From Acanthopleura granulata (Eukaryota; Mollusca; Polyplacophora; Chitonida; Chitonidae): 64,000 nt of DNA. How positions within the stretch are numbered: position 1 is the first letter of the stretch; each line of letters opens with the position of its first letter. The notes under the pieces are model-generated. The model made no database searches, was not told the DNA's origin, and saw only the letters and a program-made list of their open reading frames with translations. The DNA is taken from NCBI GenBank assembly GCA_016165875.1, contig JABBOT010000029.1, forward strand, positions 1,162,639 to 1,226,638, written 5' to 3'. Below, in pieces: positions 32,710-43,401 of this stretch. A program made the position numbers and the translations under genes.

Positions 32710-34312
32710 AGGCGGGTTAGATCTGTTGGACTGATTCTCTGTAAGGCAGAGTTTTGGCCCATGGCTGCATGCTGAAACAATCATCCGACTGAATGCGAAC
32801 CGAAAACTAGGTCATCAGAAAATCGGGTTAAAGGCCACACCTTACTCGATGTGACATTATTTACCTATATACTGTAGACGTGTTCTTGGAATCAATACAT
32901 GCACAAAGAACTTAATTAAGCATCCCCCAACAACAAAATGATTGGAATCCATGTGTTTTAATGGTAGAACACATGCATTGCTATCAACACTGGTTTTGAT
33001 GTGAAACAATGGCTTTACAGTTCTGGAGTGAGCAATGTTGAAGCAGTGGTTGAAATTACTCAATGAAAACGTCATTAGGTATCTCGTAAAACCGTTTTAC
33101 CCTAAACCGTTAGTATTGGGTGTATCCCCTGTGTGCCTGGATGATAGCCTGAACCCTTCTCGTACCACCTATTGCCGTTAGATCGGAGAGACAAAGTCTG
33201 CAGATTCAAGCATAAAAAGCTATATACTTGTGCCAGTATGTATAATATTTTAAAACTGATTTGCAAATATTTTGTGAATCATGTGATATGTTATAGGCTT
33301 ATATATCTCATTTATGAGAATTAATTAATATCACTCCACTTCACGGAGTAACGTTTGATATTCTTAGTACAATCAGGCGCTCTTACATCAACTTTAGTAA
33401 ATGTTTAATTTCACAGCACTTCTTAGCTATCATTATGTGCTGTTTAATAATCGTGCCGGATTTTGTCGGGCTTAGGCCTACACCTATATTACATTATTCA
33501 GCGGATGCGCTAATGTCAGTTAATAGGTTGTGGTTGTAGTCATGTGTATTCTATTCCTTATAGAAAACAGCCTTTGTTTCATAGTGTCCTTCGTTATTAA
33601 AGGCGTGAGTGTGTTGTGAAAATGACTAACAGAGTAACGGCGATCAGGTTTTGACCTCAAACTGTGAATCTTGATGTGACGTCATATGATACACGCGGCA
33701 CATTTGTCGAGATCTCGTCCATCTTTTACGGATGATCGTTTTAGGATTTCAAAACACAAGTTTCACTGAAATGATACGGGGTCTTGCGGTATTCATCAAA
33801 ATAGAACGAATACAGTTTTAGTATTGCACTCATACATGTCACGTCTACTGCATGAAATAACACCACATCGACAATATCTTCCATCAATTAGTTTTTCCCA
33901 GTTCACATGTCCATTGAAGCTTTCCTGAACTGTCAAAGGTCGTGGTTTATTCTGCATATGCTCCAGTTTCCGCCCCCATAGTGTAACTGAAAACTTTTTG
34001 AGTGTTATGTTAAAAACAATCAAACATGAATACATAAAAAAGACATTTTCCATTATTGTGGATATGGAAGTGTGACTTGTTGAAACACGTGCAGTTGTTG
34101 AAACTTGGGTACACAATGGACGGCTTAATTCTGTGGTTTTAGATGTCGGTGTGAAAAAAATCAGTTTTTCATAAACGATCAGTTCAAATCCAACAACGGT
34201 CGTACTGTTTCTATTCGACGAGTTTTGTTCCTAGTATAGCTTAACTGTAAGACGGTTTTACATCGCTTCGTAGACTAATTTGCCCAATATGCCCTCTAAG
34301 TCACTCTAATTT
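32710..34312. other. Intergenic sequence, nothing recognised
   Basis: AT-rich sequence. A 106-residue minus-strand open frame (33796-34116) lacks recognisable motifs or splice context and is not called. Confidence 0.4.
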
Positions 34313-34450
34313 TTATTTATTTCACTGATGTTTTACGCCGCTGTCAAGAATATGTCACTGATACAGCGGCGGCCAGCATTATGGTGGGTGGTAGAGCCCT
34401 GGGGAAACCCACGACCATGGTCAGGTTGCTAGCAGACCTTCCCAGGTAAA
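34313..34450 (-). mobile_element. Family A SINE, head-truncated
   Basis: ATTTATTTCACTGATGTTTT, CAAGAATATGTCACTGATAC, CCAGCATTATGGTGGG and GGGGAAACCCACGACCATGG match the family A body. The sequence beyond about 34450 diverges from the other copies. Confidence 0.7.
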
Positions 34451-34669
34451 TCCCCCAAGTAAATTCAGCCCCTGACCATTGAGGGGGTCGCAGGCGCGAA
34501 TCATACTCTCGCAGGTCTAACCGTGGCTCTCCGTCTGGAGGTTTTTAAGGTACCAGGTGAAGGGCGGCCTGCCGACCTCAAAGATAAATCTAACCGCCGT
34601 CGTCAAAGTAAGAAATTCGGGAGAGCGGTGTAAAACACCAATCAGTTTATGGAAACCGGATGAGGACAT

Positions 34670-34882
34670 CTTGTTTCGCGGGTCACGAGACGCGAGGCGC
34701 GGGACGAGGGGGCGAGGACAGTACCATTCGCCAGGACGGTGATCGTCCTCGTCCCGCGCCTCGTGGGTCCGAGACCCGCGACACGAGGACGGTGCAAATC
34801 GCGCGGGATTGGTTTCTTCCTCGTGTCGCGGTTATCGACCCGCAGGGGCGCGGGACGAGGGGACGAGGACGTTACCGTGTAA
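34670..34882. repeat. GC-rich palindromic block
   Basis: Segments such as GCGCGGGACGAGG (about 34696 and 34849) and the complement CCTCGTCCCGCGCC (about 34747) alternate with CGGGTC/GACCCGC and CGTGTCGCGG. The block can fold on itself and is far richer in CG dinucleotides than its surroundings. No coding sense is apparent. Confidence 0.65.
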
Positions 34883-35622
34883 TTGACGTGTTTTTCTGGG
34901 GCTTACCAAAATGTCATTTATGCTTTTGGATTTTGAAGTAATTGTTAGTTCATATTGAAGTAAAAGATAGCTCATGACTGTGGCACTGTTTATTGAAAAG
35001 ATTGCAAAATTCTCTTTTGAATGCCAAAACCTGCTTGAATTCATATGAATTCGTGGCTGAATTATCATCGTTTGAAATGTGAAGTATTGTGTACCCGACT
35101 GGGGATCTGGAGTCGCCCATGCTTCTGAGAGACTGACCAATCAGAGAGCTGGGAGATTTCAACTGTTTATAAGCTAAATCTTCCGAGTTGACTATCAAAG
35201 TAACATGTAATAACACAGGAACAGGACAATGTTTGAATGTTATATATTGTAACTATAACAAGTATATGTGCGAACAACCTGTAAAGTATTTCCAGACCAT
35301 TGTGTTGTGTGTGGTAGGTTTCTTGACTTTTTCATGTTATAAATTTAGACATATTCTTAAGTTTCAACCACAACCCTAGCGGCTTACTACAGTCTCAGGT
35401 GATGAGGATCTTCCGCACTTGGAACAATTAGGCCACAGCTCGCACAGAATGGCTGCGTTTCATGTTAGCCGACGGAGTACAATTAAATGTCAATTTGCGC
35501 TGTCGTAGTAGCTGTTAGGAAAAATACTTTACCAAATAAAACTAACATTGCCCAACCTTTTTGGCAAGCTTATCTTTGAACATGCGCTACCTTACCCTTG
35601 AAGTAAAAGAAGGAAGTTTGGT
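34883..35622. other. Intergenic sequence, nothing recognised
   Basis: AT-rich, without splice-supported coding exons. It ends at the left arm of the protease-associated inverted repeat. Confidence 0.4.
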
Positions 35623-35819
35623 CTGTCAGACAAAAACATCCCCATAAACTATCAGAATGGTGTGTGTAAGGCAGAACACAAACAAAACTTGTAACAGGTT
35701 CTACCGTTGCAGTGTTCTGGACAACAAGGCAGCTATAGGGCCTTACCCAACTGGGCATTATTTGTCTGCAAGGAAAGAATATTTGTAACTCAAAATTAAG
35801 ACTTTAAACTGAAATTGCA
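35623..35819. repeat. Inverted repeat, left arm
   Basis: Reverse complement, with a few changes, of 38802-38998. In the protease reading direction (minus) it is the intron after exon 35844-35991. Similarity stops at the acceptor TGTCTGACAG, where a catalytic-Ser exon would be expected and unrelated sequence follows. Confidence 0.85.
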
Positions 35820-35843
35820 TTTTGTAGCGAGTTAAATGCTTAC

Positions 35844-36938
35844 ACTGCATGCGGATTTTCCCGACTGGTAGACACAGATGTGACCGGCGTTGATGGGCGC
35901 TCCGGAAATACTTGACCATCGTGACGCACACTCCCACTTGGAAATGGCGGGTATGTTGGCGTATCTCGTGTGCTGGCAGTATTTCCGCCACCTGTTCATA
36001 GACACGATTATAAACCTTGAGCTGTTTACCTGTGTTCGCGTACGCTTGTAGTATTAATATTGAAACTGAGTGCCAGACTGGAGATATCTTACATGTTGAA
36101 ATATCAATATCCATACTTATAGCAATATATTTAAATCCAAGGTTTCGTTTACTTGCTGATTTTGTCTTACATCGTCCTTTAAGTCAGGTGATTTTATATT
36201 AGTCTGAAATTTAAGCTTATTTAGTGTTCTGGTAGAAATCAGGACATGAACGCACCACTGGTTCTACCCCAGCCGGAGATTGTACATGTCACTCCAGTAC
36301 AGTCGCTGCTCCTACTGGACGCCATTGAGATCGTCTTGATGTAGGTGTTCATGGGGAAGCTGGACCTGAACCGGAGGATGGTGATGTCATTAGAGAAAGA
36401 AATACAACAAAAGATGATGTTCAACATGCCTCCTGATCTTAAACAACGGCAACTATAGCGTTATTTCAGGATAACGATAATACAGTTCGCACTTTGTATG
36501 GTTTATATCCAAGACATACAGACGTACATGCATTGCAGTAAATCAAATCAACGGTAAGAGCCCGGTTAGCTGAGATCAAGACAGCTCCACAGGTGAGGGC
36601 ACCATTTCTCTTCAGATGGAGTTGCGATTGGAATTGACCACATGACGCCACCGAGCCACCGACGATCTTCATAACGGGATCGTTATATTCGTCATCGAAA
36701 GTCGACTCGGCTGAAAATACGACAGCTTGTATTATTGTAGAGTAATTGCTCCATTTACGCAGTGTAACGAAAGTTTAAATTAGTTGACGCAAAATAATGT
36801 CTAGAAGTACATGTAATTAACAATTTTGTGACATTGGTGGAAAATAGGGGAAAACCTCAAAAATATCTTGCAATAAGTAAATTTTAACTGACCAGCCACA
36901 AAGGCAAGAAAACAGCAGAGCAGCAGTTTGGATACCAT
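35844..36938 (-). pseudogene. Chymotrypsin-like serine protease, broken copy 1
   Basis: Pieces 5' to 3' on the minus strand: signal peptide MVSKLLLCCFLAFVA (36893-36938, phase-1 donor); pro-region and mature start KIVGGSVAS (about 36549-36710); the NDITILRF and SGWGRTSG exon (36256-36438), which keeps the catalytic Asp; and an exon with KWECASRW and SGKSACS (35844-35991). Lesions: the segment with the catalytic His (TAAHC) is absent after SANRALT; a 1-nt frame change lies near 35965, between NTAS and RYANIPAISK; and the exon with GDSGG is missing. Ser in the SAC context at the pocket position suggests chymotrypsin/elastase-like specificity in the ancestor. Without His and Ser it cannot be an active protease. 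Confidence 0.78.
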
Positions 36939-37729
36939 GGCTTGTTTCTGGAATCCTCGTAGAAATGATTGTACTCCGAGGAGTAAAACGCAAGCTTATA
37001 TACTCACAAAAACAGGTACATACAGAAAATTGGTGAGATATTCCGACAATCGGCTTTCGCTGGCCATGAGACTTCATAGGCGTTTGACGCAAACACCAGT
37101 AGAATAACTCGGAAGTAATCATATATATCGGGTAATAAAGCCGGTGCCTGACAGATATTATGCCAACTCTCCATCTAAAACCAATACGTTTACTTAAATT
37201 CTAATATTACGAACTATTTCGTTTTAAAATACAAGAAATACGCGCTTTGTCATAATTTCGAGAGCTTGTTAACTTTGCTTCAGATAATTTAATTATTTAA
37301 AACACTGCCGAAAAAATTGTAAATCAGATAAATATAAAAAAAAGAGTGCAAAGGGCAACAGCAAATTCCATATTACATATCCCGTTATAATAATACGCTT
37401 GTTTTTGACAAACAAACATAGAAGGAATTCGAGACGATGTGTCCCGGTGGATCATACTCGGCGTTGCAGAGGTTGTTTTGACCAGAATAACTGAAATAAT
37501 AATAACATTGAAAAAAAGGTCTTCATAACTGCACGATGTGATGTACAGCAAGTTTATACCAATTAAGCTACCACGCTGAGCAAATCTAAATGTCTGTGTA
37601 TGTATGTGTTCATTTCTGTCGACTTTCTCCAGGGAATATAACTACCGGCGTTCATCCGATTCCGACAGGGGTAAATCTGCTAAAGGTTTTAGAGCACAGC
37701 ATTAATCTTTGGTGAGTAGATACAAAGAT

Positions 37730-37846
37730 ATTGGTGGTTGTTTCGCGATACAAGGATTTTCACTTCGGAAATCGCCGTGGTGAATGGATTGGTGGTTGTT
37801 TCGCGATACAAGGATTTTCACTTCGGAAATCGCCGTGGTGAATGGA
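37730..37846. repeat. 58-bp perfect tandem duplication
   Basis: ATTGGTGGTTGTTTCGCG followed by ATACAAGGATTTTCACTTCG and CCGTGGTGAATGG occurs twice back to back, identical as far as I can see. It lies in the spacer between the two inverted protease copies. Confidence 0.9.
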
Positions 37847-38119
37847 GGGGCAATTATAGAAAGACAACATAGAAAAGCATAGAAACCATAGCGTCAGCAT
37901 AGAAAAAAACACACGGAGGACAGCTGTTATATTACTGGACAATTACCACAATAAATATAATTTCAAATATATATATTCTCATAAAAGTGTCTTTTACCAT
38001 ATGTTGTTGATGGGCATTATTGCCGGTGTATGACATGACCAGAGATGTGTCCATGGGTATAACAGCCCGTGCCCGCATCACCCCAGCACACTCTGATGCC
38101 CGTTGAATCCAGATCGACC

Positions 38120-39142
38120 ATGCTGTCCATGTTGTTTCTCTGTCTCTTCGCCTTGGCAGTTGGTAAGTTAGAAGTCTCCTTCAGCAAGATGAGGCATTAG
38201 ATTAACAAAAATGTTATTTTTTATTTATTTATGAATTTACCTATATATTAGCTCCCGTCTCTGCATACAACTCTTCCCCGAACCTGGATATTTTTTGAGA
38301 CATTGAAAAATTGTGAGATTGTGCTAAGTCGTTTTCTAAGATTACAAAAACAGTGTAAACGTCATGGTCATCAAGTATACAATTTCGGACAGCATACTTC
38401 AGCTTTACTGGAAATTTCTCGAGGAAGATAGGAAATATCGCCTGTTTGGTGTTTGCGCTGTGTTTTAATCCACATTTATAGTTCACAAGAGCATGTTTTC
38501 ATAACAAAGCATTTCAGCAGGATATCCTGCCAACTCAAATGTTAACCTATAATTTTGAAAACTGAAATGAAGCATTGTACTCCGACTTGCTAAGCCCTCG
38601 ACACGCTCAGAAGTTCAGCTACGTGTATTTCAAAAGCCCATATGTGGATATATTTTCAGCCGAGTCGTCCTTCGATGAGGAATATGATGATCCCGTCCTG
38701 AATTTCAACGATCCTATCCTGAAGATCGTCGGTGGCTCGGTGGCATCACGTGGTTCGTTCCAATGGCAACTACATCTGAAGAGAAATGGAGCTTTCACCA
38801 GTGCAATTTCAGTTTAAAGTCTTAATTTTGAGTTACAAATATTCTTTCCTTGCAGACAAATAATGCCCAGTTGGGTAAGGCCCTATAGCTGCCTTGTTGT
38901 CCAGAACACTGCAACGGTAGAACCTGTTACAAGTTTTGTTTGTGTTCTGCCTGACACACACCATTCTAATTGATTATGAGGATATTTCTGTCTGACAGGG
39001 GGACAGCGGCGGCCCGATGGTGTGTGACGGAATTCTGGCAGGGATCACCTCCTGGGGAATCTCGTCATGTAGCGGAGGCTATCCCAGTGTCTATGCCCGG
39101 GTCATCTACTTCAGAAGCTGGATCGACTCAAGCTTGAACTGA
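38120..39142 (+). pseudogene. Chymotrypsin-like serine protease, broken copy 2 (inverted relative to copy 1)
   Basis: Exon 38120-38162 encodes the signal peptide MLSMLFLCLFALAV. The exon from 38660 encodes the pro-region and KIVGGSVASRGSFQWQLHLK, but homology breaks at about 38800 just after NGAFT. It then jumps directly into the last intron (38802-38998). The terminal exon 38999-39142 starts GDSGGPMVCD, with the catalytic Ser, and ends SWIDSSLN and TGA; AATAAA follows at 39175. The His and Asp exons are deleted. Copy 1 has exactly the exons this copy lacks, except for the His segment, which is absent from both. It could be transcribed, but would not make an active protease. Confidence 0.78.
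38802..38998. repeat. Inverted repeat, right arm
   Basis: Partner of 35623-35819. Here the arm ends at the AG acceptor directly before the GDSGG exon, as expected for the original gene order. Confidence 0.85.
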
Positions 39143-39180
39143 ACTTAACTTGGATATTTGAAATATTGGAGTAAAATAAA

Positions 39181-40788
39181 GTGTGACCAACGAAACGGTA
39201 TTCATGCTTTTATTATTTAGCGCTGATATTTTAGCACTGGCAACATTTGGACAGTGGTTAGTATTTTTACTGTCATTTTTACGTCACCATAAGTGCATTC
39301 TTTAGCTTCAGGATGAGTAGACCTGAAATGTCAGTTTGAAATAAAATAAAGTGTGATCAGTGATAAAGCATTCATGTTGTTATTTTTCAAGACTTACTAT
39401 TCACGAAACTGGCATTTTAGCTTTTCCTTGTAAGTTTTTCGTGCAAATTTTTTTGATCACGGTTAATGAGTGTATAAGTATAAATTTTTAGCTTTGTGGT
39501 TAGTAGATATCTCATTTGGTAGTAAAACACAAACTCGTAACGTTCAGAAGACTTTGATCACAGCCCCCTCTCTCTGGTACCTTCGTGGCCGAAATGAGTT
39601 ACATACATATTTGAATTGAGCTCGAACTGCCCGCCAGTGATACCAGATGTAACCCTGCATGGGTAATCTCTGGTATAGTGAGAATGCCGCACTATTGGCC
39701 GACTGTGTGTTTCACAACGGCATACTGATATAGCTACTTAATGCAATGAGGCTGCAACACGCCTCCGTTCGGCTGCTGTACAGCACAAGGTTCACAATAG
39801 TACTACTGCAGCTTTTGGCTGTGTGGTACCGACATCAAACTGCCATCCAGTACTGAGCTGATGTCATACAGTAGGCGTACTACTCAGTTTTCGGATGTTT
39901 CTGAGCAGTACAGCGTGATTAGGAAAGGTTCTCATAGCTCGCGTGTACCTAATATGGGGGTTATGGAATATGTTATGTATTAAAAGCAACAAAGGCTGAC
40001 AGCCCTTTTGCAAACAAAACCTATAAAACAGAAACACCTCTTGAAACCCATTATTCTCATCAGAGTAAAGAATGTAGCTGTTTTGTTTTTTTTTACAAAC
40101 ATTAAATTTATGAAATGCATAATTAGTTTGTTCATAGAAATTCGTGAACATTGCCATCCGAGCTATTCGGGTTTTCCACTATTATGGTACCGAACAGTGA
40201 TATTACTGTAATGCGTAAATACACCTTCAAGTCACGTGGAAATTGAATGCCGGATTTATACCGAAAGGTGACGAGATAGGCTCTCTGTCCGCACCGCCAT
40301 GCACAGCAGCCAGTAACACTGGCAAAACTGAGATGCCTGTCCAATCGGTGCATGCATGGCTTGCGAGGTGGCGAATTGCATGACAGGTTGCTCTGGTCAA
40401 GGGTTGGATGAACAGAGTGAGGATACATGTACATCTGCCGCACTCACAGACACCAAAACATGAAGGATCCAATGACACCACAAATGAGTCAAATCAGACT
40501 TGGAGCTGCAATCTGAAACTACAAATCCCGGGAAATAAATGACATAACTGATGTTAAACGTTTCGTATTTTTGATCGATACCAGTCGAGTCGTATTTCTG
40601 GACACTAATATCTATTTTATATTATTATTTCCGAACATAACACAACTACTTGTTAACTTTGGTTTCAGTTCTGCCTTTGTTAACATGGCGACCCAAACAC
40701 TTCGTATGGCCATCTTCTTCAACACCCTCCTCCCCCTGCAACTAAGAATTTAACTATTTTCGCCGCACTAGAACACCAGTACAAGATT
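39181..40788. other. Intergenic sequence, nothing recognised
   Basis: AT-rich. A second AATAAA-containing phrase near 39341 (GAAATAAAATAAAGTGTGAT) repeats the wording of the one near 39170, so the protease 3' flank may be locally duplicated. No gene is supported. Confidence 0.4.
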
Positions 40789-40789
40789 T

Positions 40790-40911
40790 TATTTACTTAT
40801 TTGATAGGCGTTTTACGCAGTACTCAAGAATATTTTACTTATACAACAGCGGCCAACATTACAGTAGGAGGACACGTGCAGGGCCCGGGGGAAACCCATG
40901 ACCATCTGCAA
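40790..40911 (-). mobile_element. Family A SINE, head-truncated
   Basis: TTTATTTACTTATTTGATAG, GTTTTACGCAGTACTCAAG, CGGCCAACATTACAGTAGG and GGGGGAAACCCATGACCATC match the family A body. The head is absent. Confidence 0.75.
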
Positions 40912-43401
40912 GGCCAGTACAAGATGACATTCATGATTATTAAGAAATTTCGGGTATATATGTATCTGCACATTATAACGGTGAACTATCCAGTGTGAAA
41001 ATATTACATGACAGCTTTATTGGTGGATAAAATCGGGGTTACAAACCGCGGCCGTTTGTCAGGTACCTGTGTGGTAATCCCCCTCACTTAAAGCCGCGGT
41101 CGAACCTGGCACCGTAAGAACACTCTAGTGACCGAGTCAGTAATGACCCGCTTGTAAATTAAAACATTTCTTCGTTTCAGAGTTAAGGTTTTATTTTGTA
41201 CATAATTTGCATCGAAATGGAGAAACTCAAAACAAACCAAAACAACTCTGAGCATGAAGATGTATTTTGGTTAGCAAAACGTAGATTCATATCATATTGC
41301 AATACCTGTATTTACATATATATATACGCCATGTACTGCGGCTCAATGCAATCCACCTTCACAAAGAGGCGCAAACAACAACATCCAACAAACCCAAAGA
41401 AACTCCATCTGAACGCTTACTTAAATATTTCCTACAGTGGATTGTTGATCAAACCACAACGTCTTCACCTATCTTGATAATGGATTCCATAGGGTGTTCA
41501 AATGTCTGTGGGCTCTCATAAAGACGTTGAGATATAAATCAAAATAATAATTACAAGATCTGACACAAACTTTACAGCAGCTCCTGTGTGAAGGAGAAGA
41601 AGGGATCTCATAATTTAGGATCTGTGAATGCGACATGTTCTGTATTGGCACAATGGGACCGACTGCATAAGACGTAGAGTCTACATATGAACCATATGCG
41701 TTATGCAATTTTAAGACAGAGTTAATTTCCACATACGTGTATTTTCGGCAATGTACAAACGCCATACTGCTTTTGTCCTTCAAACCACCTTGTTTTTTCA
41801 GAATAGGATTCCTGAATGACTTTCGTCAGTTTAGGGTTCAATGGGCAGACCAAGGCGTTTGGGTGTCAAGAGTCAGTCCTGGTGACAAAAGTGAAGTAGG
41901 CCTACTGGGCCACAAACAATCCCAAGCAAAGTTGATTTTAACTGCCATTTGGGGTACATGTCAAACGACTGCGTTGTCACTGTAGTTACAACCAATATTA
42001 CAACTGTAGGTACAATGTTACCACGATACTTCTGCAAACAATGTAGCCATTGCAGTTACAGTCAATGTTGTCGCTGCAGTTACAATCCTGCATGAAGAAA
42101 GATATTCATCTCACCGAAATCTCCACCTTCGATACTGTATTTACCTGTACATGAACATGTATTCCAAACGTTAAAGGTAAAGGCCATAGTTAAGTGTTCA
42201 ACATTTCCATTAACCCAAATCTGAGATGTGACCGAAGCAAATCAATGAAAGTAGTCCGGTCTCTCCTGTCCGTGTCGTTAAGCATCTTATTCACTAAGTT
42301 TACCATTTTCACACAAAAAAATACACCTATTTTGTTTTACACAACTTACTACTATTTTCCCATCTAAGTGAGTATACTGTATTTAAGTGACCCAATAGGA
42401 CTTACCTGCTTAACACGTACCTCCATGCTTCAAGCATGGCTCACTTAAAATGGAGTCGACTGGAAATTTTACTCTGGCCTTAAATCAACAGACTTAGTAA
42501 AAGCAAAAATGCTTTCCGTTTTGGTGCTAAAAAGAAGGAAAAAGTTGCTTGTTTATGGTCTACTTATCACAATCCCTTGCTTATGAAAAAACCCTGATAT
42601 ATCATCATCCACTGGCGTAGGAGTGCATCTGTCTGAGAAGGACTTAAAGTAAGCAAGTATTTTAGGAGGTATTTGTCTCTGGACAGATGACAGGATACAC
42701 ATTTTGCTTCACTGCCAGATTCATCCACCTCTTTAAGAAGTTTTTTTTGTCAAGTTTGATTAATTTCTTTTCAAAAAACTTAAATGACGGCATCAAAGTG
42801 TCATTTTAGGGCCTTTATGTGCTTCTAGCTGAGCATTTCTACATTCTAAACTTTAGGTGAAATAGTCATACAGAATTAGGTGTAAAATCTGGGACGAAAT
42901 TACCCCACACCAGCATAGCCTAGAAATACTTGTAACATTGTAATGCGTAGCGTCAGAAGAGGTTTCCTATATAATATCTTTCCATCTTCTTATCATAACT
43001 AAAGCCATACATACAGCTTTGTTATAATTTTTGAAATCTGAAACTAAAATAACACTGAAATACCAGTGTTGTACTACGACATCTGCCAGAAGTTTCAAAT
43101 TTCCATTCTTCAACAATAGCCACAGAGTTGTAATACATCACTAAAACGTGGTACCAACCTTAGCACTAGCAGGCCTAAAAACATACAGAAGCGCCATGCC
43201 ACCAATCAAAGTGCGCATGTTTGGAAATGATGTGTTTATCTGGTAAACATTATGGCAAACGTAAGAATCATTTAACATTAGCAATCTTCAGGAGTGTGCG
43301 GGAACATCCATCCTGATTTGCGGGTTGACAGGTGAGCTGCTGTGTAAGATTCACGCTATCCTTCCTCCAAAATGGAATGCACAACAGGCAACGTCCCTGA
43401 T
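40912..43401. other. Intergenic and USP5 3' flank, nothing recognised
   Basis: No splice-supported coding exon, RNA gene or full mobile element was found. A loose repeat of GTTACA/CAATGTT phrases occurs near 41980-42095. The part next to 43401 presumably holds the USP5 3' UTR. Confidence 0.4.

Noticed and set aside
33796..34116. 106-residue minus-strand open frame
   Set aside because: No recognisable motif, no splice context and composition like the flanks; it cannot be told from chance.
35758..36114. 118-residue minus-strand open frame as a separate gene
   Set aside because: It overlaps the fourth protease exon in a different frame; the protease frame gives recognisable KWEC and SGKSACS family motifs.
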